Positions 46,290 to 57,128 of a stretch of 64,000 bases of DNA are shown here, piece by piece. The stretch lies in NCBI GenBank assembly GCA_964036195.1, contig OZ038460.1:19741526-19805525 (forward strand), in the 5' to 3' direction. The position numbers and the translations under genes were made by a program. This DNA comes from Sphaerolaimus hirsutus (lineage: Eukaryota > Nematoda > Chromadorea > Monhysterida > Sphaerolaimidae). The notes under the pieces are model-generated. The model was not told the origin of the DNA and searched no databases. It saw nothing but the letters and a program-made list of their open reading frames with translations. Positions within the stretch are counted from its first letter, which is position 1. Each line of letters begins with the position of its first letter.

Positions 46290-46597
46290 GTGGGTGATAG
46301 TGGGATGGTAAACTGCATAATTTATTCTGTTCCATACCAAGACAACTGTTGATGCGTGTATTGATTGTAATGATGTCATCGCAAAAATGCATGATAAAAA
46401 TGGTTTTGTAATGTGCAGAGAAGCACTGTAATGTGTATAGGATATTGATCTGTCATCAAGTTGACAAAATCTCAGCAATGAGAAAATAAGAATAGTTGTT
46501 CCAAGTTGCACCAAAATATCAGGCTATTGTTGAAATTGTTTTTGAAAATTTTACTCAACTTTATATTTTTCATGTAAGTTTTATGAACATTTTGGCT

Positions 46598-47058
46598 TAC
46601 CGTATTTCCTCGAAATACCCCCCGGGGGGTGATTGTTTCATAGTGGTCCCGAGAGGGGGGGGGGTCAAACGAGGGGGGGGGGGGGTATTTCGATGGGGGG
46701 GGGTTATTATTTCACAAGAAAATTTTCGAAAACCAAGTACGAAATTGTCGTCTGAAACGTACGCAGACGTCGAAAAATGCAACAAAAACCGCCATTTATA
46801 AGGTTCTGTAGACTAATATTAGTATGTAGATGGTATGTACACTGTTCTAACGTGATACCGACATTGTTTAAACGTGTGTTCTGCAGTACACTGAACACAA
46901 ACTACAGTTATTGTCATGTACGTTCCCTTTACACTCAATTTGGGGGGGGGTATTTCGAGGGGGGGGGTGATTGTTTCATAGTGGTCTCGAGAGGGGGGGG
47001 GTCAAACGAGGGGGGGGGGGTATTTCAAGGGGGGGGGGTATTTCGAGGAAATACGGTA
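46598..47058. mobile_element. TACCGTATTTCCTCGAAATA MITE
   Basis: Perfect inverted ends TACCGTATTTCCTCGAAATA, each followed by runs of C or G and GATTGTTTCATAGTGGT. The centre carries AACACACGTTTAAAC. Other copies: 50351, 50990, 55125, 55966, 57129, 58868, 63092. Confidence 0.93.
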
Positions 47059-47117
47059 GTTTGTTTTCAAAGAGCTTACTGTATATTTAGACACATAATT
47101 CTGGTTTATAATCTCAG

Positions 47118-50100
47118 CATCCCCAATGATGAGTTACGAGCTGGTTGGCAAGGACCAGGTGCCAGCCCCATACCCTGTAAAATACCCTGTAAAGTGTAAA
47201 AGACCCTGTCAAGTGCCATGTGTATCCAAATCTTATTGTATCGAATTCAAATCTTGTATGTTTTTGTATCCAAATCTCCAAACATAAGATTTGGATACAA
47301 TACAATACGATCTGGATAAACATGACACCTTACAGTGTCTTTTACAGGGTGTGGGACTGCCCCAGGTGCCACAGTTGGCTGGCAGGCAGACAGCGCAGAC
47401 GGGTGCGGACGTGCGTCGGTGCGCGCACGAGTGCCTGGTGCGGCAGTGGTGCTTCGCGTTCGCGCACAGCCCCGAAGCGGGGGACTGCACCACCTACAAG
47501 CAGCTGGCCGCCGACATGAAGGCCCTCCCGCTCGCGCCCAGGGAGGGGGGCAACTACTACGCCAGGAACATCATTGCAGGTGAATGCTGCTGCCTGCTGG
47601 GTCCATGAAATCAGCCAGAAAGCATAATAATTAATGCAAAAGGTCATGCGCACCCCACAAATCCCAACTTAAGACAAGTAAATATTTATTGGTAAAATTT
47701 TTCCCCTTTATACACTGTTTGTTTTCCAGATTTTCAGTCAAAATGCAATATGAAATTGGCTGCTGATGCTCAAAGCACTGGTAAAGTGGCATACTTTCTG
47801 GGCAAATGTTATGCAATCTTTAAAGATATAAACAATTTCAACTATGACACTGTTAAAACAACATGTCAACAAAAGGGCACTTTGTATGGATTTGATGGAA
47901 ATTTGGCATTCATCAAATCAAAGACAATGCTGCAAAGATTGGGGGAAGTATTTTCGGTTTGTAATCACTTAAAAATGTGAGCTGCTTAGAGCAGCACCCA
48001 CTGAGACGGCATGCTGAATAGTACCCATTGTAAATATGTTGAGGTAGGGTGTCAAAGAGAACCAGATGAAAAGTAAAATGGTAAAAAGTTTCATATTTGC
48101 ACCTGCCCCGAAATGGGAGTTGGAAAAGCACAAACCCAGAAAATGGAACATAAAAAGGTACAATTTGACAAAATATGATAAAGCATGGACAAACAACATT
48201 TAAAATATCAGCCACTTGCATGAGGGATGGCATGATTTGGTGCTCAGGCATACACCTGGCAGATCTGCCTTCCCAATTGAGTGTGTGCATCCAGGTGCCA
48301 CTCCCAGACCCTGTAAAAAGCCCTGAGAAATGTCAAATGTCATGCAAAGTGTTAAAAGTCAAGGAAAATGTCCTGCAAAATGGCAACTCGGTTGCCGGGC
48401 ATTTTACATGACTTTTGGCACTTTGCATGAGATTTGACAATTTACAGGGCTTTTTACAGGGCCTGGGAGTGCCCCCAGATGTAGGTAGATCAAAATGCAG
48501 ATGCATTTCAGGCTTTGCAAACTCATTATTTACCTGTATTTTCACACCACTGTAGGCATTTTCAAAAGCTGCATACATAGAAGGCTTTCAAGCAAACACA
48601 ACATTGGAGCCTTATGGAAACTGGGTATACCCTCACCCCGAAACAGGACAGTACATAGATTTTCATCTGGCACCCAGTGCATGGCATAGCAGCGAGCCGA
48701 ATGAACAAACATATTTGAGGGCTGCATTTATCAAAAATGGTGCACCCTATATCAAAGACTATTTCTACCAAAAATTTACATTGTACTATCCTCAAGATGG
48801 CTTTGTGCTCTGTGAATTTGGTATGCACCTTTTTTTAATCAGCATTTTGCATATGAGGTGAGGGAGGAGTAAGTGAAGACATTGCTATTATAAATACCAT
48901 ATTTCCTCCAAATCCCCCCAGGGGTTAATTCTTTCAGAGAGAAAATTTTTAGAGGGGTTTTTGGAGGGGGGCTTATTCGAGGGGTATTATTATTTCCTCA
49001 GAAATTTTCAAGAAGGGTCATAGTGAAGAGTGGCTTTGACATACCCAAAACTGGTGTAACCGTGATAAAACAGGATATAAATAGTTAGACATATCAACGT
49101 TAATGGCAACGCAAATTGTAGCTGCGATGCATATTGGCATCAATTAATAAATACATAATGTATTTGAGGCGTCTAAGTCGACAAGTCCACAAAATGCTCA
49201 TTTCCAATTCCAGGTCCGAGGTGCGTGTCCAATGGGGCTCTCTCATGCTCAACATTAAGTTTCAACTGTTAACTGTTAAAGTGTCAAATTTAGAAATTAG
49301 AAAAACCAATCCGTAACACGAAAAGTCGTCCCCGTTCGAACCCTAGCAGAAACTGAGCCTGCGCACATTAGTTGACGAGGCGTCAACTGATGTCACTTGT
49401 CAATTGAATGTTCTGACTAAATGTGAATTGTATGAGAATGCATCTAAATGAATTATTCGAAACACTTTAAATAAAAATTCAATGGACGCCGCGTCAATTA
49501 GTGTGTTCAATCCAAACTATCCCACTGGAGGAGAGATTTGGAACTTCCAGCACCCGCGAGGGTAAAATCCTGGAGACCGCTGAATAAGTCTCATAATTTT
49601 ACTTGTCAACTTGTCACTTGACACTCGAGAACATTTTTGTTCCCGTCCAATTTGCGCCTGCCTTATGGGAAATTTATAGACTTGTCGACTTTTAGAAATC
49701 GATGTCCATGATGGACTTATCACATTTCTTGCGTTTTTTTTCCATAAAAAACGGCGGCGGAAGGTGGACTTGTCGACTTTTAGCCCAAAACTAAGTGGAC
49801 TTGTCGACTTCTTGCCCAAATTTTTTGGCATTCTTCCCAAAAATGTAAAATTTGGCACTTTGCCATATGGGCATGAGGTCAAAAAATTTATGGAAAATGA
49901 TGAGAAATGTGCGGAAGTAGCCCCTGATGACGTTTTCGGGCCTAACTCGAAATTTTGGACTTGTAGACTTTTAGAATTGGACGCCTCATTTACATTGCAT
50001 ACGTGATGTACCAGATCATGATTCCAGACGGCGTTATTTCAAGGGGCGCTTATTTTTTCCTCAGCTGGAAAAAACCTGGATGTAGTGATGTAAAAGCGCC

Positions 50101-51383
50101 CTGGCGCTGGCGCCAGGCGCAAGCGCCAAAGCAAAAGGCGAGAATTTTCGGTATTGCCAGCTGATGTTGCAGGTGACCCTGCCAACAAGCACGAACCGAA
50201 GTGGGTGCCGATGGGGCAGGACGAGCACTGGGCGGAGGAGCACGTGCTGGACACGGTGCAGCCGGTGCCCTCGGCCCAGGGCTGCGGCTGGCTGTGCCGC
50301 AAACGCCTCGACTGCGCCGCCGTCGCCTTCAACCCCAGTGCACAGGTATATACCGTATTTCCTTAAAATACCCCTGGGGGGTTTATTTTTTAATAGTGGA
50401 AATTGCGAGAGGGGATTAAACGAGGGGGTATTTATAGGGGGGGGGTTTATTTCGCCATAAAATTTTTAGAAATCTCAGTTAATTGGTTGTTGTTAACGTA
50501 CATTGAGGTGGAAAAATGCAACGATAACTGACATGTATTAACGCTTGTAAACTTATATACAACACAAGTACTCCTTACACTCAATTTGGGGGGTATTTCG
50601 AGGGGGGTTTAAGTTGATAGTGGTCATTTTGAGTGGTGTATTTCGAGGGGGGTTTAAGTTGATAGTGGTCATTTTGAGTGGTGTATTTCGAGGGGGACCA
50701 TTTTTATGAGGGTATTTCGACGAAATACGGTACTTCAGCAGCGTTTACACGGTTTCATGTGCCGACAACAAAAATTCGTATTTTATCTGCAGTTCCAGTG
50801 AAGTTAAAGTGTGCTCACTAGTTAAGCGTACCCACATGCTGATTTGGATAAAAATAGTGAGTATTTATGTATCACTGCCTTTCGTTGCAGATGCGCAAAT
50901 TTACCACGGAACTTTTCGCTTCTTTTTTTTTGTCGGCACAAAATGCAGTAGTGTAAACGTGGCTTTCAGAAAACTCAGTTACCGTATTTCCTCGAAATAC
51001 CCCCCCCCCTGGAAATACCCCCCTCAAAATGGGCACTATGAATTTGTGGTCCGGGAAATGCATAACAGACGTTCAAAACACTTTCTGTGTTACGTTAGAA
51101 CATCGTTTATACCATCTACATCCTTATACAAGGCTGTAAAATCTTATAAATGGTGGTTATTGTTGCATTTTTCACGTTTTTCTCTCAAAATTGTCACTCT
51201 GAAAAAATAAACCCCCGGGGGTAATTCGAGGAAATACGGTAGTTCAATGATCAAACCAAATTTGCACAATTACAGGTGTGCAAGCTGCAGCGCTTTGAGT
51301 TCAATGAAGCTGGCGCAAGCCACATTCCAGTGAATGTGAGCAAAATTGCAGCACCTGGATTCACATTTTATGATGAATTGTGA
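47118..51383 (+). CDS. Secreted PAN - C-type lectin - PAN protein
   Basis: Exons 47118-47158, 47366-47579, 47730-47956, 48556-48820, 50173-50345 and 51276-51383 join with matching phases (about 342 residues to TGA), with AATAAA at 51556. Exons 1-2 form a PAN/apple-like domain: YELVGKDQ, then RRCAHECLVRQWCFAFAHS and GDCTTYKQL. Exons 3-4 form a C-type lectin-like domain: GKCYAIFKD, NYDTVKTTCQQKG, AFIKS, then GNWVYPHPETG, AWHSSEPNEQTYLRAAF and DGFVLCEF. Exon 5 is a second PAN-like module (WAEEHVLDTV, GCGWLCRKRLDCAAVAFNP). The EPN tripeptide is present in the position that in classical lectins binds calcium and mannose-type sugars, so sugar binding is possible. Such mosaics are extracellular. No signal peptide is in these exons, so a 5' exon is missing; 46109-46289 is the nearest candidate. 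Introns hold four MITEs. Confidence 0.82.
47156..47365. mobile_element. MITE forming an entire intron
   Basis: Left end CAGGTGCCAGCCCCATACCC and right end GGGTGTGGGACTGCCCCAG belong to the GGCAGTCCC MITE family. The intron between exons 1 and 2 of the PAN-lectin gene runs from 47159 (CAG|GTGCC) to 47365 (CCCCAG|), so donor and acceptor are the element's own terminal bases. CAGGTGCC occurs at both junctions. Exon reading frame continues cleanly across it (GKDQ / VPQLAG). The interior has the GTATCCAAATCTTATTG core. Confidence 0.85.
48292..48478. mobile_element. GGCAGTCCC-family MITE in intron
   Basis: Left CAGGTGCCACTCCCAGACCC, right GGGCCTGGGAGTGCCCCCAG, with a foldback interior centred on AACTCGGTTGCC. 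Lies wholly inside intron 47957-48555. Confidence 0.88.
49164..49989. mobile_element. GTCGACAAGTCCA MITE, copy 2
   Basis: TTGAGGCGTCTAAGTCGAC at the left and AATTGGACGCCTCA at the right, same interior as 21533-22150, inside intron 48821-50172. An unrelated block at 49330-49560 interrupts it. Confidence 0.8.
50351..50732. mobile_element. TACCGTATTTCC MITE in intron
   Basis: Starts five bases after the donor of the exon ending at 50345 and ends CGAAATACGGTA. Internal GGTATTTCGAGGGGGG units are duplicated (50591 and 50640). Confidence 0.85.
50990..51241. mobile_element. TACCGTATTTCC MITE in intron
   Basis: TACCGTATTTCCTCGAAATA to TTCGAGGAAATACGGTA, in the opposite internal orientation to the copy at 50351; 34 bp before the last exon of the PAN-lectin gene. 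Confidence 0.88.
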
Positions 51384-51574
51384 AATGTGATTTGATTACT
51401 TGGTTAGCAGTGTGAGATAATGCTTTCCAGGAAAACTGCATTGCAGATATCATATCAAAGTTGTAAAAAACCATAACTCAGGTTTTCTGAAACAGGGCAC
51501 CTGAACTGCAAATTCAAAAAATATTAATCGTTGACACAGCAGCCATCTCTGCTACAATAAATACATACACAAAG

Positions 51575-53560
51575 TAGAAAAAGTATCTGACACTAACTTG
51601 TAAAACAGTTGTTAAAACGTATTTACGTTTACTCAAAAAGTACGTATATTTGAGTACTGAGTAAATACGTTGACGTATACTTTGAAAAAATCAGCTGTAC
51701 TCGCTTTTACGCATACTTTTTGAAAGTAGTCGAGTACAGAAAACGTATTTCAGATAGGTTTTGTTATAGGCTTTTCAAGGCATAGTTGTGAAAAACGGGA
51801 GAAAAAAGTGAAACACCAGAACTTTTTTTCCCAAAATAGCTTAACATTGGCAAATAACACACACGGACTAGTTAATTTGAAGGTTTAAATGGTGAAAAAG
51901 GTATACTCCGGTTACTTTACACCCTGCACGCGTGGTTCCCGCTGGAAGTGTGCCAACGATGGTTAACGCGTCCGAGTTTCATAAAAAGATGACAAAATTG
52001 ATTGTTGTTATAATGTTATTCATTAACATATTCACATCGATGAATTTTTTCATATTTTTACGGAAATTGCATCATTTAATAATCATTGGCACGCTTCCAA
52101 CACGAGACAAATCAGTGCGAAGGCAGAGTATCACGTACGCCGAGTATACGAAAATTGTTTATTGTGAGTGAAAATTGCGGCGAAACTCCTAAAAAATACT
52201 TTAACGTTTTCTGGGGGAAAAGTATTATACTCGTGGTTTACTCATGAGTAAAAGTAAAAAAATTACTTTTTCTGTACTCAGGGGTAGTGATGTAAAAAGC
52301 ACCAGAGTTTTGGCGCCATGCGCCAAAGCGCCATGGCGCTTTTCGCATTGCGGCGCCAAGCGCCAATGGCGCCAGACGATTTTAGCGCCAAGCGCCAAAA
52401 GCGCCATGGCGTTTTTCCAGACCGTAGCGCCAAGCGCCAATGGCGCCAGAGGACTATAGCGCCAAGCGCCAATAGCGCCAGCGCCAAAATTTCTTGGTCG
52501 ATTTTTAGTTAGCCATGTAACACCTTCCCGGTCACGTCGGCACCCTATTATTGACTTTACTTGTGACATCCTATCACCAGTTCTTGGGCGCGCCAGAAGC
52601 TGAAACTTGGGGGAGATATTGGCGCAACCCCCCTCTACTTTGCATTAATTTGGGGGGTCGCGGCGACTCCTCTCGGGGTTGGTCGCCCTAAGTACAAAAT
52701 TTTTTTTGGCTTTTTTGGTGTCCCACAGCAGGTCGGCACCCGCTGATTTCTGAGCTGTGGGAGGGGTATAAATCTAAAATTTTGGGGATGTGTTTCCAAC
52801 ACCACTCCCCTACTATACACTATTCAATAATGTGAGATTAATGTGGAAAATTTCTCAAAAATTCGCTTATTCTCTAAAAAAACACCACTCCCCAATAGAT
52901 GGATGACAAAAAATTCACTTTTTGGAACTTTTTTTATTAGACACTTGAAGAGATGGTTTACAATACTTTAAGGGAAGGGTTTNNNNNNNNNNNNNNNNNN
53001 NNNNNNNNNNNNNNNNNNNNNNNNNNNNNNNNNNNNNNNNNNNNNNNNNNNNNNNNNNNNNNNNNNNNNNNNNNNNNNNNNNNNNNNNNNNNNNNNNNNN
53101 NNNNNNNNNNNNNNNNNNNNNNNNNNNNNNNNNNNNNNNNNNNNNNNNNNNNNNNNNNNNNNNNNNNNNNNNNNNNNNNNNNGTACAGAAAACGTATTTC
53201 AGGTAGGTTTTGTTATAGGCATAGTTGTGAAAAACGGGAGAAAAAAGTGAAGTCAGAACTTTTTTTTTCAAAAATAGCTTAAAATAGGCAAATAACACAC
53301 GGACTAGTTAATTTGAAGCTTTAAATGGTGAAAAAGGTATTTACGAAAATTGATTATTGTGGGTGAAAATTGCGGCTTAACTCCTAAAAAATACTCACTT
53401 TTACGTTTTCTGGGGGAAAAGTATTTTACTCGTGTTTACTCATGAGTAAAAGTATAAAAAAAATTACTTTTTCTGTACTCAGGGGGTGAGTAAAAAAAAA
53501 CTTTGTTTAAATACGTATACTTTGAAAAAAAGTTAGGTACTTTAAACAACTCTGTTGTAA
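51575..53560. repeat. ACGTATTTACGTTTACT element, duplicated around gap
   Basis: 51600-51850 and 53183-53560 share GTACAGAAAACGTATTTCAGR, AGGTTTTGTTATAGGC and GGGGGAAAAGTATT; a relative is at 59895-60183. Between them are the second copy of the 250-bp repeat (51901-52142), a TGGCGCCA-rich block (52285-52490) and 200 Ns (52983-53182). The near-identical flanks of the gap suggest a repeat the assembler could not cross. Confidence 0.75.
52285..52490. repeat. GCGCCATGGCGC palindrome cluster
   Basis: Starts GGTAGTGATGTAAAAAGCACC and is composed of AGCGCCAATGGCGCCAG-type units. The same leader (AGTGATG.AAA.GCGCC) marks copies at 50080, 56281 (reversed) and 60478. Confidence 0.8.
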
Positions 53561-53829
53561 AAGAACAAACTGCTACTTTTCCAGAATTTTTATTGATCAC
53601 AGAACTCCCCACACATTTAAACCAGAACAATCACAACACACGAATTGGGCAAATGGCCCAGGGCCAACAGGGCCCACCACATCCAGATCACTCACATCAT
53701 TTTAAATCACAATTACTACCGTAAAATGCTGATTAAGAGCCCAGGGGGTCGTACAGTTTTTGTTTCTTGTAGGAACACTATTCCGAATTCAACATTAAGT
53801 AAATATTGCATTACAATTATTAATTAAAT

Positions 53830-54270
53830 GTTCATCCTACCGCCAGCAAAAAACTCATTCTCATAAAGAACAGGTATCCCTCCAATATAAGGTACATTCT
53901 TATAAAAGGTATAACTTTTGGCTTTTTTGAACGCGATGAAATGAATATATAGCATACCCGCAATAGAAGGTACCTATACCTCTAATACATCGTAAGTACA
54001 GCATCGTAATAGAAGGTACAGCTAGCTGCGTGCCAAATCGTAAAAAATGTTGCCAGAAATGGCGGACAACGATGAAAATGGTGCCGAAAAATAAATACAC
54101 AGACAAATTACTGCGTCAACTTCTATTATGCCCGTTTCACCATATTGTTACATTCCTGTTTGAAAAAATAAATTGCGTTGCTGTTCACTGTTGGTTAAAT
54201 ATTTGCCAAAATCTGGCGAAAACATTTGAAGGTACCCTGTAATAATAATAGGTACCCTCCAATATAAGGT
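53830..54270. repeat. AATATAAGGTAC / AATAGAAGGTAC element
   Basis: Units such as CCTCCAATATAAGGTA occur at both ends (53878 and 54251, same orientation), with AATAGAAGGTAC copies between. Similar in plan to 20940-21392. No gene seen. Confidence 0.55.
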
Positions 54271-54424
54271 AGCCGGATTCTCTGTAAAAACCTAACGAAA
54301 TCAATTTACCTTACATTGTAGGTATTACGGTAATTTCTATCACTCTGAAAAAACCTGGCACATTGCCAGGCCCTCAATGGGGCCCCCTGAACTCTCAACG
54401 GGCATTTAACGGTAGTATATTCTA

Positions 54425-54740
54425 AACACCTTCCCGGACAAGTTCACCACCCATTTTTTTATTTCACTTCTAACCCAATATCTCCGTCCATGGGGGTGTT
54501 ATAAGGCTGAAACTTTGTATATATAAAGTTGTAAGACCCCCTTACTCCCCAACAATGGGGGAAGGTGCGGCGACTCACTACAGGGTGGGTCGCCGCACCT
54601 GCCCCATTGTTGGGGAGTAGAGGGGTCTTACAACTTTATATATACAAAGTTTCGGCTTTATAACACCCCCATAGACGGATATATTGCATTCGAAGTGAAA
54701 TAAAAAAATGGGTGGTGAACTTGTCCGGGAAGGTGTTTTA
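54425..54740. mobile_element. Foldback element, CACCTTCCCGGACAAG arms
   Basis: ACACCTTCCCGGACAAGTTC at the left and its complement ending at 54738; arms match over about 140 bp with the turn at about 54575 (GGTGCGGCGACTCACTACAGG). Related sequence (ACACCTTCCCGG, GGTCGC) is at 52520-52700. Confidence 0.9.
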
Positions 54741-54777
54741 GTACTTACCACATTTGTCATTTGTCATCGCCAACGAT

Positions 54778-56413
54778 CTAGTGCGTGAAAGTTTGGCGCT
54801 TGGGCAGGTTGCACAGGTCCGTTTCGCACACCTCTTTCACAGCGTTTGTGATTTTCAGCCGGTCCACCTCGAGTTGGTACTGGTGCTCGCAGCCGGACCA
54901 GTACAGCTGGCGCTGCAACTTCGCCTGGAAGAATGGGGGGGTATTTTGGTTCGAAAGTACCTAAGTATTTGGGTGTTTAGGTATTTTGGGTACCGAGATA
55001 GGTACCTAAGTCTTTTTTATATAAAGCGAAATTAAGAAACAACGTTTTTTGGGTTATTTAATGTTCCCGGTCCGGCAGCGAGCGCCGACAGGGCATACCG
55101 CATTTGGGTAGACATACCGAATTACCTCGAATTATCCCCCCTTGAATTAACCCCCCCTCCCCCTCAAAATGGGCTGGGGAAATAATAAACCCCCATGGGG
55201 GTATTTCGAGGTAATACGGTATTTACCCATTTCTAATCGAGAAACACGGTTTATATTAACCGTATTTGCTCGAATTACACCCTCATGGACAAACCCTATA
55301 AAATCTATGAAAATGGAAAATCTGATGAAGTAATAATCCCCCTTGAAAAGTCATCCCCTCAAATTTTGCTGGCAAATAAATAATTTCACTTAAAAGGATT
55401 AGAATGAATAAAATTAACAATGAAACGAATAGAATTCGTCAAATGAAATTCGAATTTTGTAATTACGGTCAGTGGCATCGTCAACAGCACATTGGCGCCT
55501 TTTCTACAAGCAGTGCCAAAAAACAATTGCGCCAGAGTAAAATAGCGCCATGGCGATAAACTTACGATATTCACGCATATTTACCTTTCAATTTTCTGCT
55601 TTCCGCCAGATGAACTTTTTCACCTTTCCATTTTCCGTTTCATCAATTTGTATCAATAATTCGTTTCAATAATTCGGTTTTCCGAAATTTTATACCCGAA
55701 ACTCACAATGACACACTTTCCACCATCCTTCTTGTCATAGCTACCGCCGCAAAGTTGTGTGTCCTCAAAAGACCCTCGTGTTTGGGCACTTTGAGCGCTT
55801 TAAAGTGCTCGCACACGAGCGGAAACTTAGTCAATTCCGTGAAGGTGCCCGTGCCGTAGTCCGGCAGGCGGAAATCGATTTTGCCAGTGGGCAGCCAGTA
55901 AAGTGTGACCGTTTGAGAGTCTGTGGCACTGGGTCTGGTCGGTTCTGCGGGGGGGATTTATGGGTGTACTGTGTTTTCTCGAAATACCCCCCCCCCCGAT
56001 TAACCCCCCTCAAAATTTGCACTATCGAAAAACCCTATGGTGGTATTTCGAAGAAATATGGTAAAATATTTATTTTGAGGATAATTCGATCTGAATGATG
56101 AAATTGTCGTTGGATGCGCATGCGCATTGATAATCTTTTGAAGAAAAAAACAACTTTAAATAAAAATATCGAAATGAGAGATTTTTCAGTGACTTTTAAT
56201 TCACTTTCTTCCAGATTTTTTTTGGCCATGCGCCTAACTGGGACGAAATTGTTTTGCAACTAGTCCATAACGTTTCCTAAAGCTTTTTGCGCTTGGCGCC
56301 AAAATCCTGACGCTTTTTCCATCACTACTTGAGACCCAAATATCTTCCACAAATGCATCCCACTCACTATCCCACGTGCTCGAATAAGACCCCACCATAG
56401 CAACCCCATACAG
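54778..56413 (-). CDS. Unidentified Cys-containing protein, apparent frameshift
   Basis: Three minus-strand exons: 56329-56413, 55707-55920 and 54778-54924 (TAG). Junctions 56329/55920 and 55707/54924 each keep phase. Exon 1 reads LYGVAMVGSYSSTWDSEWD..., exon 2 begins SQTVTLYWLPTGKIDFRLP and continues to PLVCEHFKALKV, and exon 3 ends EVCETDLCNLPKRQ. Within exon 2, near 55768-55775, the frame of the first part and that of the last part (DTQLCGGSYDKKDGGKCVI) differ by one base at a T-run; each is open on its own side. This is a homopolymer error in the assembly or a real disabling deletion. The ending C-x3-DLCN resembles the close of Ly6/three-finger domains, but the Cys pattern is incomplete and I do not assign it. 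Introns carry a TACCGTATTT MITE and a GCGCC fragment. Confidence 0.5.
55125..55221. mobile_element. Short TACCGAATTACCTCG MITE
   Basis: TACCGAATTACCTCGAATTA to TTTCGAGGTAATACGGTA, 97 bp, in the intron of the 54778-56413 gene. A further decayed end (ACCGTATTTGCTCGAATTAC) follows at 55260. Confidence 0.8.
55966..56062. mobile_element. Short decayed TACCGTATTT-type MITE
   Basis: TACTGTGTTTTCTCGAAATA to TTTCGAAGAAATATGGTA, in the intron 55921-56328. Confidence 0.7.
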
Positions 56414-56430
56414 CTGAGCATCCATTCTGG

Positions 56431-56910
56431 GGCCAGTTCCGCAAGTGGAAAAGTTAAGAGATAAAGGTTAAGAGTTGAGTAAAATGACAAATGGCAAGTT
56501 AAGAGTAAAGTTAAATGATAAATGATGAGTTAAGAGACAAGAGTAAATTTAAGAGTAAAGTTAAATGACAAATGATTAGTTAAGAGATAAGAGTAAAGCT
56601 AAGAGTCAAGCAAGTGTATCCAAATGTTATTTTTTCGTATCCAGATCTTGTTTTTGTATCCAAATATTATTTTTCAACATAAGATTTGGATACAAAAACA
56701 TAAGATTTGGATATGAAAAATAAGATTTGGATACACTTGCTTGACTCTCAACTTTACTCTTATCTCTTAACTAATCATTTGTCATTTAACTTTACTCTTG
56801 TCTCTTAACTCATCATTTATCATTTAACTTTACTCTTAACTTGCCATTTGTCATTTTACTAAACTCTTAACTTTTAACTTGTAACTTTTCCACTTGCGGA
56901 ACTGGCACCT
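56431..56910. mobile_element. CCAGTTCCGCAAGTGG MITE, large copy
   Basis: GGCCAGTTCCGCAAGTGGAA to TTCCACTTGCGGAACTGGC. The arms are repeated GTTAAGAGTAAAGTTAAATGA blocks and their complements; the turn holds the GTATCCAAATCTT / AAGATTTGGATAC core near 56620-56740. Confidence 0.92.
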
Positions 56911-56912
56911 GG

Positions 56913-57128
56913 TCAATTCCATCAATGAAATTGCATTATTGACAGGTATCAAACCGCGTTTGATAGTGGCCATTGTTCGAATGTGTTCTCCATCTGGCGG
57001 ATTATAGTGGGCACATTCGCAGCTCTTGTGAGCGAATGATATTTCTGTCGGTTTTGTCGGGTCCCAGTTTAGGCCAGACTGCGAAGTGTTGGTTGAGATA
57101 AGTTATTGTTTTGAGGAATTTATCTACC
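56913..57128. other. Short intergenic, no gene seen
   Basis: Includes a GC-moderate block with no accepted exon. Confidence 0.4.

Noticed and set aside
52915-53298. Open frames on both strands at 53 kb
   Set aside because: They span the second assembly gap.
54778-54924. Firm Ly6/three-finger assignment
   Set aside because: Only the closing C-x3-DLCN fits; the number and spacing of the other cysteines do not establish the fold.
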